From assembly GCA_965230345.1 (NCBI GenBank), contig CBDDKR010000002.1, forward strand, positions 186,001 through 250,000: 64,000 nucleotides of DNA. The letters are read 5' to 3'. The notes under the pieces were generated by a model that saw nothing but the letters and a program-made list of their open reading frames with translations, was not told the DNA's origin and did no database searches. A program made the translations under genes and the position numbers. Origin of the DNA: JADKBO01 sp965230345. Its GTDB lineage: Bacteria > Bacteroidota > Bacteroidia > Chitinophagales > Saprospiraceae. Within the stretch, counting starts at the first letter, position 1; every line of letters starts with the position of its first letter. Of this stretch, positions 39,018 to 48,659 are shown in pieces.

Positions 39018-39357
39018 TAACTTTGTAAGCAACCAAAGATTGATTTTTTTCAATCGTTAAAGTACCATTGAAAGGTATTGTTGTATATTCTTGATCGAAG
39101 AATATTTTCTATGCCATATATCTATTAGGTGAAGAGACCATTTCAGACATTCTTTTGAGCTTTCACTCACAGTAATACACCATAATATTTTACCCCATTT
39201 TGAATGTTTGAGTACACCTAACACCGTCTCTTTACGCATAAAAAGCTAAGAAGTCTTTCTTCTTAGTTTAAATTTTGTTTAGCTCGTTCCTCGTAACTAC
39301 TCTACACAAGTATTGATGTTTTGTTATATTGAGGAATCGAGTTAAACATATTTTTTG
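39018..39357 (+). ncRNA. Candidate structured small RNA in the yidC-comF gap
   Basis: The 713-bp gap between yidC and comF has no convincing gene. A TAACTTTG -7 box is at 39018-39025 with a TTTG 15 bp upstream (short spacing). Downstream are paired segments: TTAGGTG (39125-39131) with CACCTAA (39215-39221), and GTGAAGAGAC (39129-39138) with GTCTCTTTAC (39226-39235, one G-U), plus a local hairpin CTAAGAAG/CTTCTTAG (39246-39266). A long stem (39277-39292 with 39331-39347, one bulge, one G-U) is followed by a T-run, like a terminator. No known RNA family was recognised; the region could instead be a long leader of comF. Confidence 0.35.
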
Positions 39358-39510
39358 AGATTCACCTTACTCGCTTGCTTACAAACTATGATTCTTTATC
39401 CAGTCGAACGGACTCTTTGCTATCACTATTTAAAAGTTTACTTATTTCCTTAATATTTACAACTCCAACACCTTAAATCTGGAATAATAAAAATTGAAAC
39501 GCCTTGATTT

Positions 39511-40215
39511 ATGATATTTAACCCGATTAAAAGAATTCTTGATCTTTTGTTTCCACCCCTATGTTACGGTTGCGACGAAAATCTTGTAAACAACAATATA
39601 TTATGTACTAACTGTTGGAGTATGCTTCCATTTTCTGATCATTTTGATCACAAAGAGAATAAAGTTATTGAACATTTTTATGGTAGGTCAAACATAGAAC
39701 ATGGAGCAGCCTTATTGTTATTTGGGAAAAGTGGGATAGTACAACATCTCATGCATCAGTTTAAATACAACAAACAACAAGATATTGGTCTAACATTTGG
39801 CACCATCTTAGCAAATAAAATAATGGAGTCTTCCTTATTTCCAAACATAGATTATATCATTCCTGTACCAATGCATAGGGAAAAAAGAAAAACAAGAGGA
39901 TATAATCCTGCTTCATTAATCAGTACAGTGCTGACTAAAGAACTGGATATACCCAATCTTCAAGATGTATTAATTAAAAAGGAAAACAACCCCACTCAAA
40001 CCAACAAAAATCGCTCTGAAAGACAATCAAATGTCAAGAATGCATTTGAAATAAAGAATGCCCAGGTTGTAAAGGGAAAATCAATACTACTTGTCGACGA
40101 TATCATAACTACAGGTGCAACATCTGGAAAATGTTGTGAGCTCCTTAAAGAGAATGGGGCGAAAAAAATATCCGTGGTAGCACTTGGAGCAGCTACCACA
40201 GATTATATAATTTAA
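39511..40215 (+). CDS. ComF family phosphoribosyltransferase
   Basis: This 234-residue protein begins with a zinc-ribbon (Cys18, Cys21, Cys32, Cys35) and carries the PRPP-binding loop LLVDDIITTGAT near 193-204. The middle has YIIPVPMHREKRKTRGYNPA. ComF/GntX proteins take part in DNA uptake for transformation in competent species or in other DNA metabolism. Here only the architecture is visible. Confidence 0.88.
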   Translation: MIFNPIKRILDLLFPPLCYGCDENLVNNNILCTNCWSMLPFSDHFDHKENKVIEHFYGRSNIEHGAALLLFGKSGIVQHLMHQFKYNKQQDIGLTFGTILANKIMESSLFPNIDYIIPVPMHREKRKTRGYNPASLISTVLTKELDIPNLQDVLIKKENNPTQTNKNRSERQSNVKNAFEIKNAQVVKGKSILLVDDIITTGATSGKCCELLKENGAKKISVVALGAATTDYII

Positions 40216-40223
40216 AGTACTTA

Positions 40224-40838
40224 TTACTTTCTACCGAACAATCTTCCAAGTAAAGACTTAGCGCCAGTTTCAACTAAATCATCTACTATGCTACCGTCAC
40301 CATCTTTATCTAAAAACTGAGAAAATAGACCTGCTGAGCTTTTAACAACATCACTCTTTGTTGCTTCTCCTAAAACGCCCAATATGCTTCCTGCATTAAG
40401 ACCTTGCTCCTTTTTTACCTTTCCCAACATACCCATAACAACTGGAGCCAATGTCGCCAATAGGTTACTTGCTTTGTCTTGCTCGATGCCATTGTTTTTA
40501 GATATAGCACCTGCGATATCATTCTGAGACCCTCCAAGTACGTGCTTTAAGATGCCAGAACCATTAAGCATTCTTGAGTTTTCAGGCTTTTTACTTCCTC
40601 CGATAAAACCAGCTAAATCATCAAAAATTGAACCGTCGTGATCATTATCCAATGCTCCCATCAAAGAAGATAGCCCATCTTTACTTGCAGCATTTTTTGA
40701 TATCCCAGTCATTAGAGCAGATAGAGCATCATTCACAACAGATGAAGTCTGCTGTTGATTTCCTCCAAGTTGACCAGCCAATTGATTCATAAGTTGTCCA
40801 GAAATTTGACCTTGCAATAGGTCCATTAAATTTGCCAT
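40224..40838 (-). CDS. DUF937 family protein with EF-hand-like segments
   Basis: A 204-residue low-complexity protein, Gly/Ser/Ala/Leu rich, matching DUF937 (YidB-like): MDLLQGQISGQLMNQLAGQLGG and LATLAPVVMGMLG. Two segments, DNDHDGSIFDDL and DKDGDGSIVDDL, look like calcium-binding DxDxDG loops. No signal peptide is visible. It is convergent with comF (8 bp gap). Confidence 0.8.
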   Translation of the reverse strand: MANLMDLLQGQISGQLMNQLAGQLGGNQQQTSSVVNDALSALMTGISKNAASKDGLSSLMGALDNDHDGSIFDDLAGFIGGSKKPENSRMLNGSGILKHVLGGSQNDIAGAISKNNGIEQDKASNLLATLAPVVMGMLGKVKKEQGLNAGSILGVLGEATKSDVVKSSAGLFSQFLDKDGDGSIVDDLVETGAKSLLGRLFGRK

Positions 40839-41017
40839 TTAAATTCTATTTGTGTGTTTTAATAATACCCCACAATATAACAATTTTAGGACTTTATCTA
40901 GAAACCATCATCAGATTAGTAATATATTAACCAAAATCACATCAATTGTTATCAATTTTAACCATAGAAATTAAAGATCACCACTTTCTATATTAGAACT
41001 TAATATTTCCAAATTCA

Positions 41018-41683
41018 CTATTCATTTACTCCGGGTAACATAGGAACAAATTTAAATCTTCCATAAGTTCTCTTTTCAATTGAACCATCATTTCTTTTGG
41101 TACAACGGACCATCTCCTGAAATCCGTTTTCGATATCAACAGGAATAACTAAATGACCTTCAGGTTTTAATTGATCAAGCAAAGAACTTGGAATATACGG
41201 AGCTCCTGCAGTAACAATGATTTTATCAAATGGAGCAAACCGATCATAACCTTTGTAGCCATCACCAAGCAATAATCGTATGCGATCATAACCAATGGAT
41301 GAAAGAAATTCGGACGTTTTTTTATACAACAAAGTTTGGCGTTCGATACTATAGACTTTTGCTCCTAAATAAGATAATACACATGCTTGGAATCCTGACC
41401 CAGTGCCTACTTCTAAAATTCGGTCTGTCGATTTAACTTCTAACAATGAAGTCATAAAGGCCACGGTATAGGGCTGAGAAATCGTCTGATTGGCCTCAAT
41501 TTTAAAAGGAACATCTTTATATGCCCAGTCTGCAAAAGCTTCATCAACAAAATAATGACGTGGTATGTCCATAAATGCATTAAGGATTTGTTCATCTTTA
41601 ATCCCTTTCCCCCTCAATTCTTGAACCAAATTCTTTCTCAATCCCTTATGTCTATATGTATCCTTCAACGGCTTTTTTCGCAA
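41018..41683 (-). CDS. pcm: Protein-L-isoaspartate O-methyltransferase
   Basis: A 221-residue SAM-dependent enzyme that repairs isoaspartyl residues in damaged proteins. The SAM motif LEVGTGSGFQACVLSYLG is preceded by IPRHYFVDEAFADWAY and ANQTISQPYTVAFM, both PCMT hallmarks; LLGDGYKGYDRFAPFDKIIVTAGA follows. No in-frame ATG is present at the start, so a TTG at 41683 is used. Confidence 0.92.
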   Translation of the reverse strand: MRKKPLKDTYRHKGLRKNLVQELRGKGIKDEQILNAFMDIPRHYFVDEAFADWAYKDVPFKIEANQTISQPYTVAFMTSLLEVKSTDRILEVGTGSGFQACVLSYLGAKVYSIERQTLLYKKTSEFLSSIGYDRIRLLLGDGYKGYDRFAPFDKIIVTAGAPYIPSSLLDQLKPEGHLVIPVDIENGFQEMVRCTKRNDGSIEKRTYGRFKFVPMLPGVNE

Positions 41684-41926
41684 ATATATCGAAATGCATT
41701 CATATGTGTAATAACATTATTTAGTTAGGGAAAATTCTAGAATTAAGATTGACCGAGCATCTATTCATTTCTAAACTTCATATCCAAATATAATACTGAC
41801 TGTTTTTCAAGCCAAAGTTCTTTTGCTTCACCATCAATAGCACTATTAGAAGCAATTAATCTAAGCTGAAGAGGTATTAAATTAAAAATTCGAAATGAAT
41901 TTTTAATTTTCATGTTATTATTGTGC

Positions 41927-43720
41927 ATGAATCAAGACTCGGTCAAAAACAACTATCTCGAACGGATTAAGGTTTACGATAAAGAATACACCATCCTATC
42001 TAAACGCTCCGATCAATTATCAATGGTACGATTTGCCATCATGGTATTGTTTATCATTAATATCTATTTATTTAGATTTCAGGATACCTCTATTGTCGTT
42101 TCCACCGTACTTTTTTGGACAATCGTTTTTATCTGGGTTGTACTTCGACAACTAAACATTAAAAATCAAGCCTCTAGAATTGATAAAAAACGCATCATAA
42201 CTCAAAATGAGCTAAATCTCATCGATGGACAATCGAATTTGTATTACGACGGTTCCATTTTTATAGACGACAAACATCATTACAGTTCTGATCTGGATAT
42301 TTTTGGACCACATTCTTTATATGGTCTACTGAATCGAACAAAAACATTCTTCGGCATTCATTATCTGGAAAAATACCTCTCTGCCTTCTCGTCATTAGAA
42401 GTGATTCTAAAAAGACAAACAATCATTAAAGAGCTTGAAAATGATTACGAATGGAGGTTAGAATTAAATGTAAATCTCTTTGACATTGTCCATGGAGAAT
42501 CTTCTCAAATACAATCACGATTAAAGAGATTGCTTCAATTTGACCTCAAATTTATCCAAAACAAGGCAATCCAAACGTATGTAAAGATTCAACCTATAAT
42601 ATGGGCTACTTTGATTCTTCTCCTACTATTTAAGGTCAATTTTGCATCCAACATCGCTGGATTTTTGTTCATCATACACCTTTTATGGATTGGGAAGCAT
42701 TATAAATCTGTAGGTCAAACCCAACAAAATCTTTCCAGACTATCCTCTGAATTAGAGGCCTATCATGGTGCTCTACAGACAATTTCTAAACGGGATTGGA
42801 GTACAAGCTGGATTCAAGAAGAAATGATTGTAACCCAACAATCATCCATTACTTGCTTAAGTGAACTGAATTCGATTATTAAAAAATTGGACTATAGATT
42901 AAACATCATAGTGGGTACCATACTCAATGGCATGTTATTATGGGATTTTAGAGTTCTTCACCAATTGAATCATTGGAATGTCAATCATGGAAATAAGATC
43001 ATCACCATAATAGATGAAATTGGCAAAATTGAAGCACTCGCTTCCTTAGCGACCTTTGCTTACAATCATCCTCATTTTGGGTATCCAACGATAACCGACC
43101 AACACTTTTCTCTGAAAGCCACATCCATTGTTCATCCTCTACTTAGGACACAAGGTGTTGTCTCCAATAATTTTGAGCTTGATCAAAATGACTTATTGAA
43201 CTTAATAACAGGTTCGAATATGTCAGGAAAATCTACTTTTATAAGGACGCTTGGACTAAATATGGTCTTGGCATATTCAGGCACAAAAGTTACTGCAAAA
43301 TCTTTGCATTGTGGCATGGCAAAAGTTGTGACCTACATGCGGATAAAAGATTCTTTGGAAGAGAGTGTTTCCTCATTTAAGGCTGAAATTGATCGCATCA
43401 AATTGATCTTTGACTACATCAAAAGTGGAGAAAAGTGTATTTTCTTAATCGATGAGATGTTAAGAGGAACCAATAGCAAGGACAAGCTGGCAGGCTCCAT
43501 TGCCATTGCTAAAAAACTTCTTCACGAGAAAGTTTATGCTGTAATCGCTACTCATGATATCAAAATGGCTGAAGAATTGGATCAACATGAACATTCTAAA
43601 AATTATTACTTTGACATCAGTTTTGAAGGAGACGATCTTCATTTCGATTATAAAATCAATCCAGGAATCTGTAGGACTACCAATGCTTCATTCCTGCTTA
43701 AAAAAATTGGAATAGAATAA
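41927..43720 (+). CDS. Membrane-anchored MutS-like ATPase
   Basis: This protein of about 597 residues (ATG 41927 preferred over 41912) has two membrane helices near residues 37-78, two more around 220-255, and a C-terminal MutS ATPase domain with Walker A TGSNMSGKST (near 427-436), Walker B CIFLIDEMLRGTNS and ATHDIKMAEEL. The mismatch-recognition domain I is absent. Membrane-linked MutS-like proteins of this layout are known in Bacteroidota but their role is not established. The stop overlaps galK (TAATG). Confidence 0.82.
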   Translation: MNQDSVKNNYLERIKVYDKEYTILSKRSDQLSMVRFAIMVLFIINIYLFRFQDTSIVVSTVLFWTIVFIWVVLRQLNIKNQASRIDKKRIITQNELNLIDGQSNLYYDGSIFIDDKHHYSSDLDIFGPHSLYGLLNRTKTFFGIHYLEKYLSAFSSLEVILKRQTIIKELENDYEWRLELNVNLFDIVHGESSQIQSRLKRLLQFDLKFIQNKAIQTYVKIQPIIWATLILLLLFKVNFASNIAGFLFIIHLLWIGKHYKSVGQTQQNLSRLSSELEAYHGALQTISKRDWSTSWIQEEMIVTQQSSITCLSELNSIIKKLDYRLNIIVGTILNGMLLWDFRVLHQLNHWNVNHGNKIITIIDEIGKIEALASLATFAYNHPHFGYPTITDQHFSLKATSIVHPLLRTQGVVSNNFELDQNDLLNLITGSNMSGKSTFIRTLGLNMVLAYSGTKVTAKSLHCGMAKVVTYMRIKDSLEESVSSFKAEIDRIKLIFDYIKSGEKCIFLIDEMLRGTNSKDKLAGSIAIAKKLLHEKVYAVIATHDIKMAEELDQHEHSKNYYFDISFEGDDLHFDYKINPGICRTTNASFLLKKIGIE

Positions 43721-44880
43721 TGGACCCAATATCTATTGTAAAAGGCAAATTCCTAAGTCAATTTGGATCTCAACCGGAGTTACTAATTAAGGCTCCAGGC
43801 AGAATTAATTTGATCGGTGAACACACCGATTACAACCAAGGACTCGTACTTCCTGCCGCCATCGATAAAGCATTCTTTTACGCTTTCAAAAAAAACGACT
43901 CTAATACAGTCAGAGCTTTAGCCATAGATGTTGACCAATACTTTGAAATTGATCTACTCCAGCTCAATAAAGTAGATAAAGCTTGGGCTAATTTCTTCAT
44001 AGGTTTGTTGATTCAACTAAAGCTTAAAGACTTAAAAATATCGGGTTTCGACTGCGCATTTCACAGTACCATTCCGATAGGTGGTGGAATGAGTTCTTCT
44101 TCAGCGCTAGAATGTGGATTCTTATCTGGAGTCAACACCTTATTTGATCTCGATCTTGAGTCTTGGAAAATGATTCTAATGAGTCAAAAATCCAACCATG
44201 AATTTTTAGGAATAAAAGGAGGTATCTTGGACCAATTTTCATCTATGATGGGGAAAAAGGATCACTGTATGCTTTTGGATTGTGCCAGCCAAGAATTCCA
44301 ATACTATGAGTTGACCACACCCAATCATTCTTGGGTACTTTTTAACACCATGGTCCAACACGATCACTTGACGGGAGATTACAACAATGGCCCAGAAGAA
44401 TGTGAAATGGCTAGACAACAAATTAGTGCGTCCTATCGATCTATTCAACACCTTTCCGAGCTCAATTCAAAAGACTTACCCTTTATTTCCTTACCATCTC
44501 ATCTTATGGATAGGGTTCAATTCATCGTAAACGAAAATACTCGGGTCAAAAAGTTTGTCACAGCATTACAACAAAATAATATCCATGAGTTGGGTTTACT
44601 TCTTTATCAATCTCATGAGGGGCTTAAAAACAAGTATCGGGTTAGTTGTAAGGAGTTGGATTTACTCATCGAACTATCCCGAAATGATGATCATATCCTT
44701 GGTGCAAGAATGATGGGAGGAGGATTTGGTGGGTGTACCATAAATCTGATCAATTCGGATAACTTGAATCAATCCATACAAAAGATCACACTGGACTACC
44801 AAGCTCGTATAGGAATAAAACCAGAAGCATACATCGTTCGCCCTGAAGATGGGGTCAAACGAATCTCTACAGATTCTTAG
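43720..44880 (+). CDS. galK: Galactokinase
   Basis: This 386-residue GHMP kinase phosphorylates galactose. The galactokinase signature APGRINLIGEHTDYNQG is at 26-42, the ATP-binding GGGMSSSSAL near 122-131 and the third motif MMGGGFGGCTI near 330. The upstream MutS-like gene overlaps it by 1 nt. No galT or galE is adjacent. Confidence 0.95.
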   Translation: MDPISIVKGKFLSQFGSQPELLIKAPGRINLIGEHTDYNQGLVLPAAIDKAFFYAFKKNDSNTVRALAIDVDQYFEIDLLQLNKVDKAWANFFIGLLIQLKLKDLKISGFDCAFHSTIPIGGGMSSSSALECGFLSGVNTLFDLDLESWKMILMSQKSNHEFLGIKGGILDQFSSMMGKKDHCMLLDCASQEFQYYELTTPNHSWVLFNTMVQHDHLTGDYNNGPEECEMARQQISASYRSIQHLSELNSKDLPFISLPSHLMDRVQFIVNENTRVKKFVTALQQNNIHELGLLLYQSHEGLKNKYRVSCKELDLLIELSRNDDHILGARMMGGGFGGCTINLINSDNLNQSIQKITLDYQARIGIKPEAYIVRPEDGVKRISTDS

Positions 44881-46135
44881 TCAACTGTTGAATCACTTTA
44901 AACTCACTCAAGAATACTTTACCAATTACTCTGAAGGCTGTATATACTGGAATAGCCAATACCATTCCCATGACTCCACCTATTTGCGCACCCACTAATA
45001 CGATAATGAAGATTTCCAAAGGATGTGCCTTCACACTCTTGGAAAAAATCGTAGGCTGCAACACAAAATTATCGAGAGCCTGCATAATTGCAAATACGAT
45101 TACGACTTTGGACAACTGTGGTACAATTACATCATAAAAATCCGCATCCAAATTGGATGACAATGTTATGATGATGCCAAAGGTTGCACCAATAATAGGC
45201 CCCACATAAGGAATTACATTCATCATGGCTGCAAAAAAGCCGATCAACAATGCATTCTTTATACCCAAAAAAGTCAAGGCAATCGAAACAAACAACGTTA
45301 TGATAAACATTTGCATCAATATTCCCGAAAAATACCTGATCAACAACTTCGAGGTCTGATCTATCGCCTGCATCGTTTGGTTTTCATAATTATTGGGGAC
45401 CGCAGCTTTCACCATATTAAAAAACAAGCCCTGTTCTCTCAAAAAGAAAAAAGCGATGAAAAATATTGAAGCAATTCCTATAATGATGTTTCCAAACGTA
45501 CTAACCGTAGAGGTGAAAATATCTTGAATGTGTTGAGGACTGATATAGTAAGCAATATTCTCCTTTAATTTTTCGAAAAAATCACCGCTTTTCACCTGAT
45601 CTTCCTCAACAACAGATGGTTCATGCATTAATTCGCTTGCATCAATTTTGATGGTCAGGTTTATATTCTTCATGATAGAGCTATCGTACGGATTGACTAT
45701 ACTGTCTATTTTAATATCCTGATCAAAAACATAGTCATTCTCACTCCTAATTTGGCTACTATCAATACTCGTTTCTTCTCCAATAGAAATCATGTTCTTA
45801 TCGATTAGCCAAGATTCCCAATCACTTAAAGGTTGTTCAATAGATTTGATCACCTTGGTATAATCAATGTGAGAAATATTCTTAACCTGTGAAATTAATG
45901 GAGGGACAAAGATGTAGAGTACTAGAATAAAAATTAGCGTAAATGCTCCCAGAGTAATGCCAGCCGCTAGATTTTTTCCGAGATACTTTCTCAGAAATTT
46001 TACCATAGGTGCACCAATCATGGATATTACCCACGCTATGATGACATAACTCACGATTTCTCGAAAAAAATAAAGAATCGCAGAAATTATAACTAGCGTT
46101 ACTGCTGCAATGATGTATTTTGAATTTAATTTCAT
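44867..46135 (-). CDS. AI-2E family transporter
   Basis: This 422-residue protein (ATG 46135; the frame is open to 46231 but without family similarity) has about eight membrane helices, an extended soluble region near 90-220, and the conserved motif LIGFFAAMMNVIPYVGPIIGATFG with FVLQPTIFSKSVKAHPLEIF. The PerM/AI-2E family exports a range of small molecules, among them autoinducer-2 in some members. The role here is unknown. Its 3' end overlaps the convergent galK by 14 nt. Confidence 0.85.
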   Translation of the reverse strand: MKLNSKYIIAAVTLVIISAILYFFREIVSYVIIAWVISMIGAPMVKFLRKYLGKNLAAGITLGAFTLIFILVLYIFVPPLISQVKNISHIDYTKVIKSIEQPLSDWESWLIDKNMISIGEETSIDSSQIRSENDYVFDQDIKIDSIVNPYDSSIMKNINLTIKIDASELMHEPSVVEEDQVKSGDFFEKLKENIAYYISPQHIQDIFTSTVSTFGNIIIGIASIFFIAFFFLREQGLFFNMVKAAVPNNYENQTMQAIDQTSKLLIRYFSGILMQMFIITLFVSIALTFLGIKNALLIGFFAAMMNVIPYVGPIIGATFGIIITLSSNLDADFYDVIVPQLSKVVIVFAIMQALDNFVLQPTIFSKSVKAHPLEIFIIVLVGAQIGGVMGMVLAIPVYTAFRVIGKVFLSEFKVIQQLTKNL

Positions 46136-46248
46136 GGGATAGAAAGCTGAAGTATCTACAAAAATAGTTTCAAATTCAATATATTGATTATCAAATCGAT
46201 ATTTTAATATTTTTATTCTACCAATATACAATCAATGCGTTAATATGT

Positions 46249-47001
46249 ATGTCAACTAAATTGCTACTATACACTCTGGGACTCCTTGCAAGCTTTATTC
46301 CTTATCGTCTTGTAGTACAAAGAAAAAGATGGTTATCAACGTTTGGTTATTTACTAGCCATTCTTATTGCTTGGCTTACCATCTTCTCTTTTGATCCGAT
46401 ATTGCTTTTGATCCCAATTGTTTTTTTCATAAGCAGCAGTTTGATCAGTAAACCTTCTCAAAAAAACGCTGATCAAGTAAGTAGAAATATATTTCAGGTA
46501 TGGTGTAATGGTGGACCGGCCTTAATCATATCGGTAGTTCATCTGATGCATGACCACAGTCTTTTTATGGAACTATACATCTTGTCCTTTGCTGTTGCCA
46601 ATAGTGACACATGGAGTAGTGAAATTGGAAAGGCATTCGGTGGAATTCCAAGAGACATCTTCACATTAAAAAGAGTAGACACAGGACTTTCTGGGGGCAT
46701 ATCACTTAAAGGAAGTTTTGCTGGATTGCTAGGCAGCCTTTTGATTGCTTCAATAGGAATCATCTTCACCTCAGTCCAGATTGCATCAACTATAGCACTA
46801 TTTGGTTTTATTGGAATGGTTATAGACAGTGCTTTAGGAAGTTTATTTCAAGCCAAGTACAAGGTCAATCAAAACGTTCTTGAATACGGTACAAAAAGTC
46901 AATTGATCAAGGGGTATCATTTCGTTACGAACAATATGGTTAACTTTTTCAGCATTGTTATCACTGTAATGATATACTATTGTTTTAAAACCGTACAGTA
47001 A
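46249..47001 (+). CDS. DUF92 family membrane protein
   Basis: 250 residues with about six helices and the family pattern NSDTWSSEIGKAFGG, TLKRVDTGLSGGISLKGSFAGLLGS and IDSALGSLFQAKY. DUF92 includes phytol kinase-like VTE6 proteins in plants; in bacteria the substrate is unknown. It is divergent from the AI-2E gene with a 113-bp gap. Confidence 0.82.
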   Translation: MSTKLLLYTLGLLASFIPYRLVVQRKRWLSTFGYLLAILIAWLTIFSFDPILLLIPIVFFISSSLISKPSQKNADQVSRNIFQVWCNGGPALIISVVHLMHDHSLFMELYILSFAVANSDTWSSEIGKAFGGIPRDIFTLKRVDTGLSGGISLKGSFAGLLGSLLIASIGIIFTSVQIASTIALFGFIGMVIDSALGSLFQAKYKVNQNVLEYGTKSQLIKGYHFVTNNMVNFFSIVITVMIYYCFKTVQ

Positions 47002-47099
47002 TCGAAGTACATTGTTTCATTTAAATAATTCTGTGCAGTCAATTTTTTAGAATATCGAGGTTATTCACCTATTTTTGATGTTCGATTTAAGTCAAGATT

Positions 47100-47729
47100 A
47101 TGAGATTCGTTCCAACTTATTTAGTCAAAACACCTAAAATAGTGAAATGGTTTTACGGGTCTTTGGTATGGAATAAAAGCCGACAGATGAATGATATCTA
47201 CTTGACCTTTGACGACGGCCCCACTCCTGAAGTGACGATTTGGGTATTGGACATACTTGATCAATTCGACATTCCGGCCACCTTCTTCTGCATTGGTAAG
47301 AATGTTTCTGCACATCCTCATATTTACCAAGAAATAGTAAAGCGTGGGCATTCCATTGGAAATCATACCTATAATCATCTTAATGGATGGACGACAGACG
47401 ATGGTATTTATCTGAGTGATATCGAAAGAACGAATGAAGTGATCTCGTCTACCCTGTTTCGTCCACCGTATGGGCGAATAAAAAAATCACAAATCAAAAA
47501 ACTTAAGAATCAATACAACATCATCATGTGGGATGTCTTGTCTGGAGATTTTGATCAGACTAAAAATGCAGACCATTGCATACAAACTGTTACTAAAAAT
47601 GTGCAAAATGGCTCAATAATTGTATTTCATGATAGTGAAAAAGCCTTTCCAAGGCTTAAACCAGCACTGAAACCTACAATCGAATTCCTTCTTAAGAAAG
47701 GATATAATTTTAAAAAACTTAGCAATTAA
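47100..47729 (+). CDS. Polysaccharide deacetylase (NodB-type, CE4)
   Basis: A 209-residue enzyme with the NodB motifs in order: TFDDGP (37-43), HSIGNHTYNHL, RPPYG and the C-terminal HDSE. These give the Asp/His metal site of CE4 deacetylases, which remove acetyl groups from chitin-like or peptidoglycan glycans. No signal peptide is visible, so a cytoplasmic or membrane-linked location is possible. Confidence 0.88.
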   Translation: MRFVPTYLVKTPKIVKWFYGSLVWNKSRQMNDIYLTFDDGPTPEVTIWVLDILDQFDIPATFFCIGKNVSAHPHIYQEIVKRGHSIGNHTYNHLNGWTTDDGIYLSDIERTNEVISSTLFRPPYGRIKKSQIKKLKNQYNIIMWDVLSGDFDQTKNADHCIQTVTKNVQNGSIIVFHDSEKAFPRLKPALKPTIEFLLKKGYNFKKLSN

Positions 47730-47746
47730 CGCCAATATAGAAAGCG

Positions 47747-47754
47747 TATATTTG
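47747..47754 (+). promoter_or_regulatory. Bacteroidota -7 box before yicC
   Basis: TATATTTG matches TAnnTTTG 27 bp before the yicC start. The -33 box is not clear. Confidence 0.4.
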
Positions 47755-47780
47755 CCCAAACAACAAACAATACATTAGAT

Positions 47781-48656
47781 ATGATATATTCAATGACAGG
47801 CTACGGAAAGGGAGAATCGACAGATGGTGATATATCTTATCGAGTAGAAATAAAATCCTTAAATTCAAAGAGTACGGACATAAGGTGTAAACTTCCTGAT
47901 GGTTTCTTACAGGAAGAGATTTTGATTCGTCAAACCATTCAAGAGAAGATTAAGCGTGGTAGAATTGAAGTAGTCGTAACCGATATGAGTCAAGGTGATG
48001 GTGTATCGGTATCCATCAATGAAGCTTTGGTCAAGGCTTATTATCAATCCATTAAAAAAATTGCCCAAGACCTTCAAGAAGATACATCAAATATACTTCC
48101 TACCATATTGAGGAATCAAGAGCTGCTTAAAGGCCAACCTATGGCACTTACAGATGCCCAATGGAATGTGGTCAAAAGTTCATTGGAGTCCGCAATAAAC
48201 GAGTTAAATAATTTCAGGAAGGATGAAGGACAAGTGCTGTCTCAAGATTTAAAAAATCGAGTGGAAGCTATACAAACTCTCATTCCAAATATTGCCAATT
48301 ATGAAAAGGCAAGAATAGATAAATTAAGAGAGCGCATCCAAAAAAATCTCGAAGATGTCATCCAAAAGGACAAAATCGACGAAAATAGATTTGAACAAGA
48401 AGTTCTTTTTTATATCGAGAAACTAGATATAAGTGAGGAAAAGGTAAGACTAGTTCAACATTGCAAATACTTCCTAGAGCAAATTGCTAATAAAGAACTT
48501 CAATCTGGTAAAGTCCTTGGATTTATTGCCCAAGAAATGGGTCGTGAAATCAATACACTGGGAGCTAAAGCCCAAGACTCTGACTTGCAAAAACTGGTCG
48601 TTAGTATGAAGGATGAACTGGAAAAAATCAAAGAACAAATAGCAAACGTACTTTAA
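47781..48656 (+). CDS. YicC/YloC family endoribonuclease
   Basis: This 291-residue protein opens MIYSMTGYGKG and shows EIKSLNSKSTDIR, the start pattern of the YicC family, and ends with FIAQEMGREINTLGAKAQD, the conserved C-terminal motif. YicC has been described as a stress-related endoribonuclease. It precedes gmk by 3 nt, a common pairing. Confidence 0.92.
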   Translation: MIYSMTGYGKGESTDGDISYRVEIKSLNSKSTDIRCKLPDGFLQEEILIRQTIQEKIKRGRIEVVVTDMSQGDGVSVSINEALVKAYYQSIKKIAQDLQEDTSNILPTILRNQELLKGQPMALTDAQWNVVKSSLESAINELNNFRKDEGQVLSQDLKNRVEAIQTLIPNIANYEKARIDKLRERIQKNLEDVIQKDKIDENRFEQEVLFYIEKLDISEEKVRLVQHCKYFLEQIANKELQSGKVLGFIAQEMGREINTLGAKAQDSDLQKLVVSMKDELEKIKEQIANVL

Positions 48657-48659
48657 ATA

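Noticed and set aside
39057..39239. 60-codon ORF on the minus strand of the yidC-comF gap
   Set aside because: No similarity, no promoter and odd composition; the paired segments suggest RNA structure instead.
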